Source: CAZART01 sp964487555 (GTDB lineage Bacteria > Bacteroidota > Rhodothermia > Rhodothermales > VXPQ01). From it: 46,279 nt of DNA. A program made the translations under genes and the position numbers. The stretch spans positions 1 to 46,279 of the forward strand of contig CAZART010000030.1 of the NCBI GenBank assembly GCA_964487555.1, in the 5' to 3' direction. Shown here in pieces: positions 45,833 through 46,279 of the stretch (within the stretch, counting starts at the first letter, position 1; every line of letters begins with the position of its first letter). The notes under the pieces were generated by a model that had not been told where the DNA came from, searched no databases, and saw only the letters and a program-made list of their open reading frames with translations.

Positions 45833-46279
45833 ATGGCACTACTCGAGGTTAAGAACCTACACGTTAGCATTGAGGATCAGGAGATCTTAAAGGGGGTCGA
45901 CCTGACGGTCAATACGGGCGAGATCCATGCGATCATGGGTCCGAACGGCTCGGGCAAGAGCACGCTCGCGGCCGTGCTGGCCGGGCGAGAGGACTATGAA
46001 ATTTCCGAAGGCGAGATTTTTTATGAGGGAAAAGATCTTCTCGAGATGTCGCCGGATGAGCGTGCGCTAGAGGGCATGTTCCTGGCCTTCCAGTATCCCG
46101 TGGAGCTGCCGGGCGTCAGCATGAACAACTTCCTGCGGCAGGCGATCAACGAGCAGCGCGAGCATCGCAGCCAGGAGCCGCTCAGCGCGGGCGAGTTTCT
46201 CAAGATGATGAAGGAGCGTGCGGCGCTCGTGGAGTTGGATCCGGCGCTCATGAGCCGCTCGGTCAACGAAAACTTTTCG
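45833..46279 (+). CDS. sufC: Fe-S cluster assembly ATPase SufC (N-terminal part, cut by the window end)
   Basis: The first 149 residues of SufC, an ABC-type ATPase that powers the SufBCD scaffold. It begins MALLEVKNLHVSIEDQEILK, contains Walker A GPNGSGKSTLAAVLAG, and shows the SufC-specific MFLAFQYPVELPGVSMNNFL Q-loop region. The ABC signature and Walker B lie beyond the window edge. AAAGG sits just 1-2 nt before the ATG, too close for a standard ribosome site. It runs in the same direction as sufB and is probably co-transcribed with it despite the intervening heptamer array. Confidence 0.96.
   Translation, partial: MALLEVKNLHVSIEDQEILKGVDLTVNTGEIHAIMGPNGSGKSTLAAVLAGREDYEISEGEIFYEGKDLLEMSPDERALEGMFLAFQYPVELPGVSMNNFLRQAINEQREHRSQEPLSAGEFLKMMKERAALVELDPALMSRSVNENFS

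Overview
The window is a GC-rich stretch of a bacterial chromosome, probably a scaffold from a draft or metagenome assembly, because it carries two runs of exactly 100 Ns (12431-12530 and 14192-14291). Several features point to the Bacteroidota/Rhodothermota side of the FCB group: a secreted beta-propeller protein with a C-terminal type IX (Por) sorting domain, an OstA/LptD-like outer-membrane protein of the Bacteroidota type, a DUF3467 protein, and starts that mostly lack a clear Shine-Dalgarno sequence. This placement is an inference. No rRNA, tRNA, CRISPR array, transposase, integrase or phage gene was seen.

Layout. 0-6 kb: tail of an unknown gene and a terminator, then eno, a ftsB/divIC-like gene, a ROK sugar kinase and a large lptD-like gene. 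6-9.3 kb: a BON-domain protein, then GNAT, an orphan ABC ATPase and sucC on the minus strand. 9.3-14.1 kb: an LptF/LptG permease, a DUF3467 gene coupled to a cystathionine beta-synthase gene, and a soluble hybrid histidine kinase. 14.6-22 kb: lon, two small paralogous proteins, rsgA, a one-helix membrane protein and topA. 22-27 kb: ppdK with a clear terminator, an asparagine-synthetase-like protein without the glutaminase cysteine, and a second copy of the one-helix membrane protein. 27-31.5 kb: a membrane Ser/Thr kinase with TolB-like and TPR regions, an exported protein, and a Mut7-C nuclease-like protein. 31.6-39.9 kb: a glutaryl-CoA dehydrogenase gene, a YWTD-propeller secreted protein with a coupled small ORF, and etfB-etfA-fixC-fixX. 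40-46.3 kb: an outer-membrane barrel, hemW, two DUF192 lipoproteins, a sufA-like gene, sufB and the start of sufC.

How the genes fit together. The acyl-CoA dehydrogenase and the etfBA-fixCX set could form one electron route from CoA thioesters to the quinone pool. Eno, PpdK and SucC sit in central carbon metabolism. The LptD-like and LptF/G-like proteins belong to LPS export. The SufA-like, SufB and SufC proteins build iron-sulfur clusters, which the radical-SAM HemW and the FixC/FixX pair need.

The strongest signal that ordinary genes do not explain is in the spacers. Many intergenic regions carry their own short tandem array (units of about 7, 11, 19, 21, 23, 26 or 48 nt, plus one spaced 31-nt pair). 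The suf neighbourhood (43.2-45.8 kb) has several heptanucleotide arrays, some bracketed by inverted copies of themselves. Both assembly gaps lie in such repeats, one array runs into the end of a coding sequence, and one duplicates a start-codon region. Other points of note are a perfect 8-bp inverted repeat ahead of sufB, three sets of small paralogs, a cysteine-free ROK kinase, and a Ser2 asparagine-synthetase homolog.
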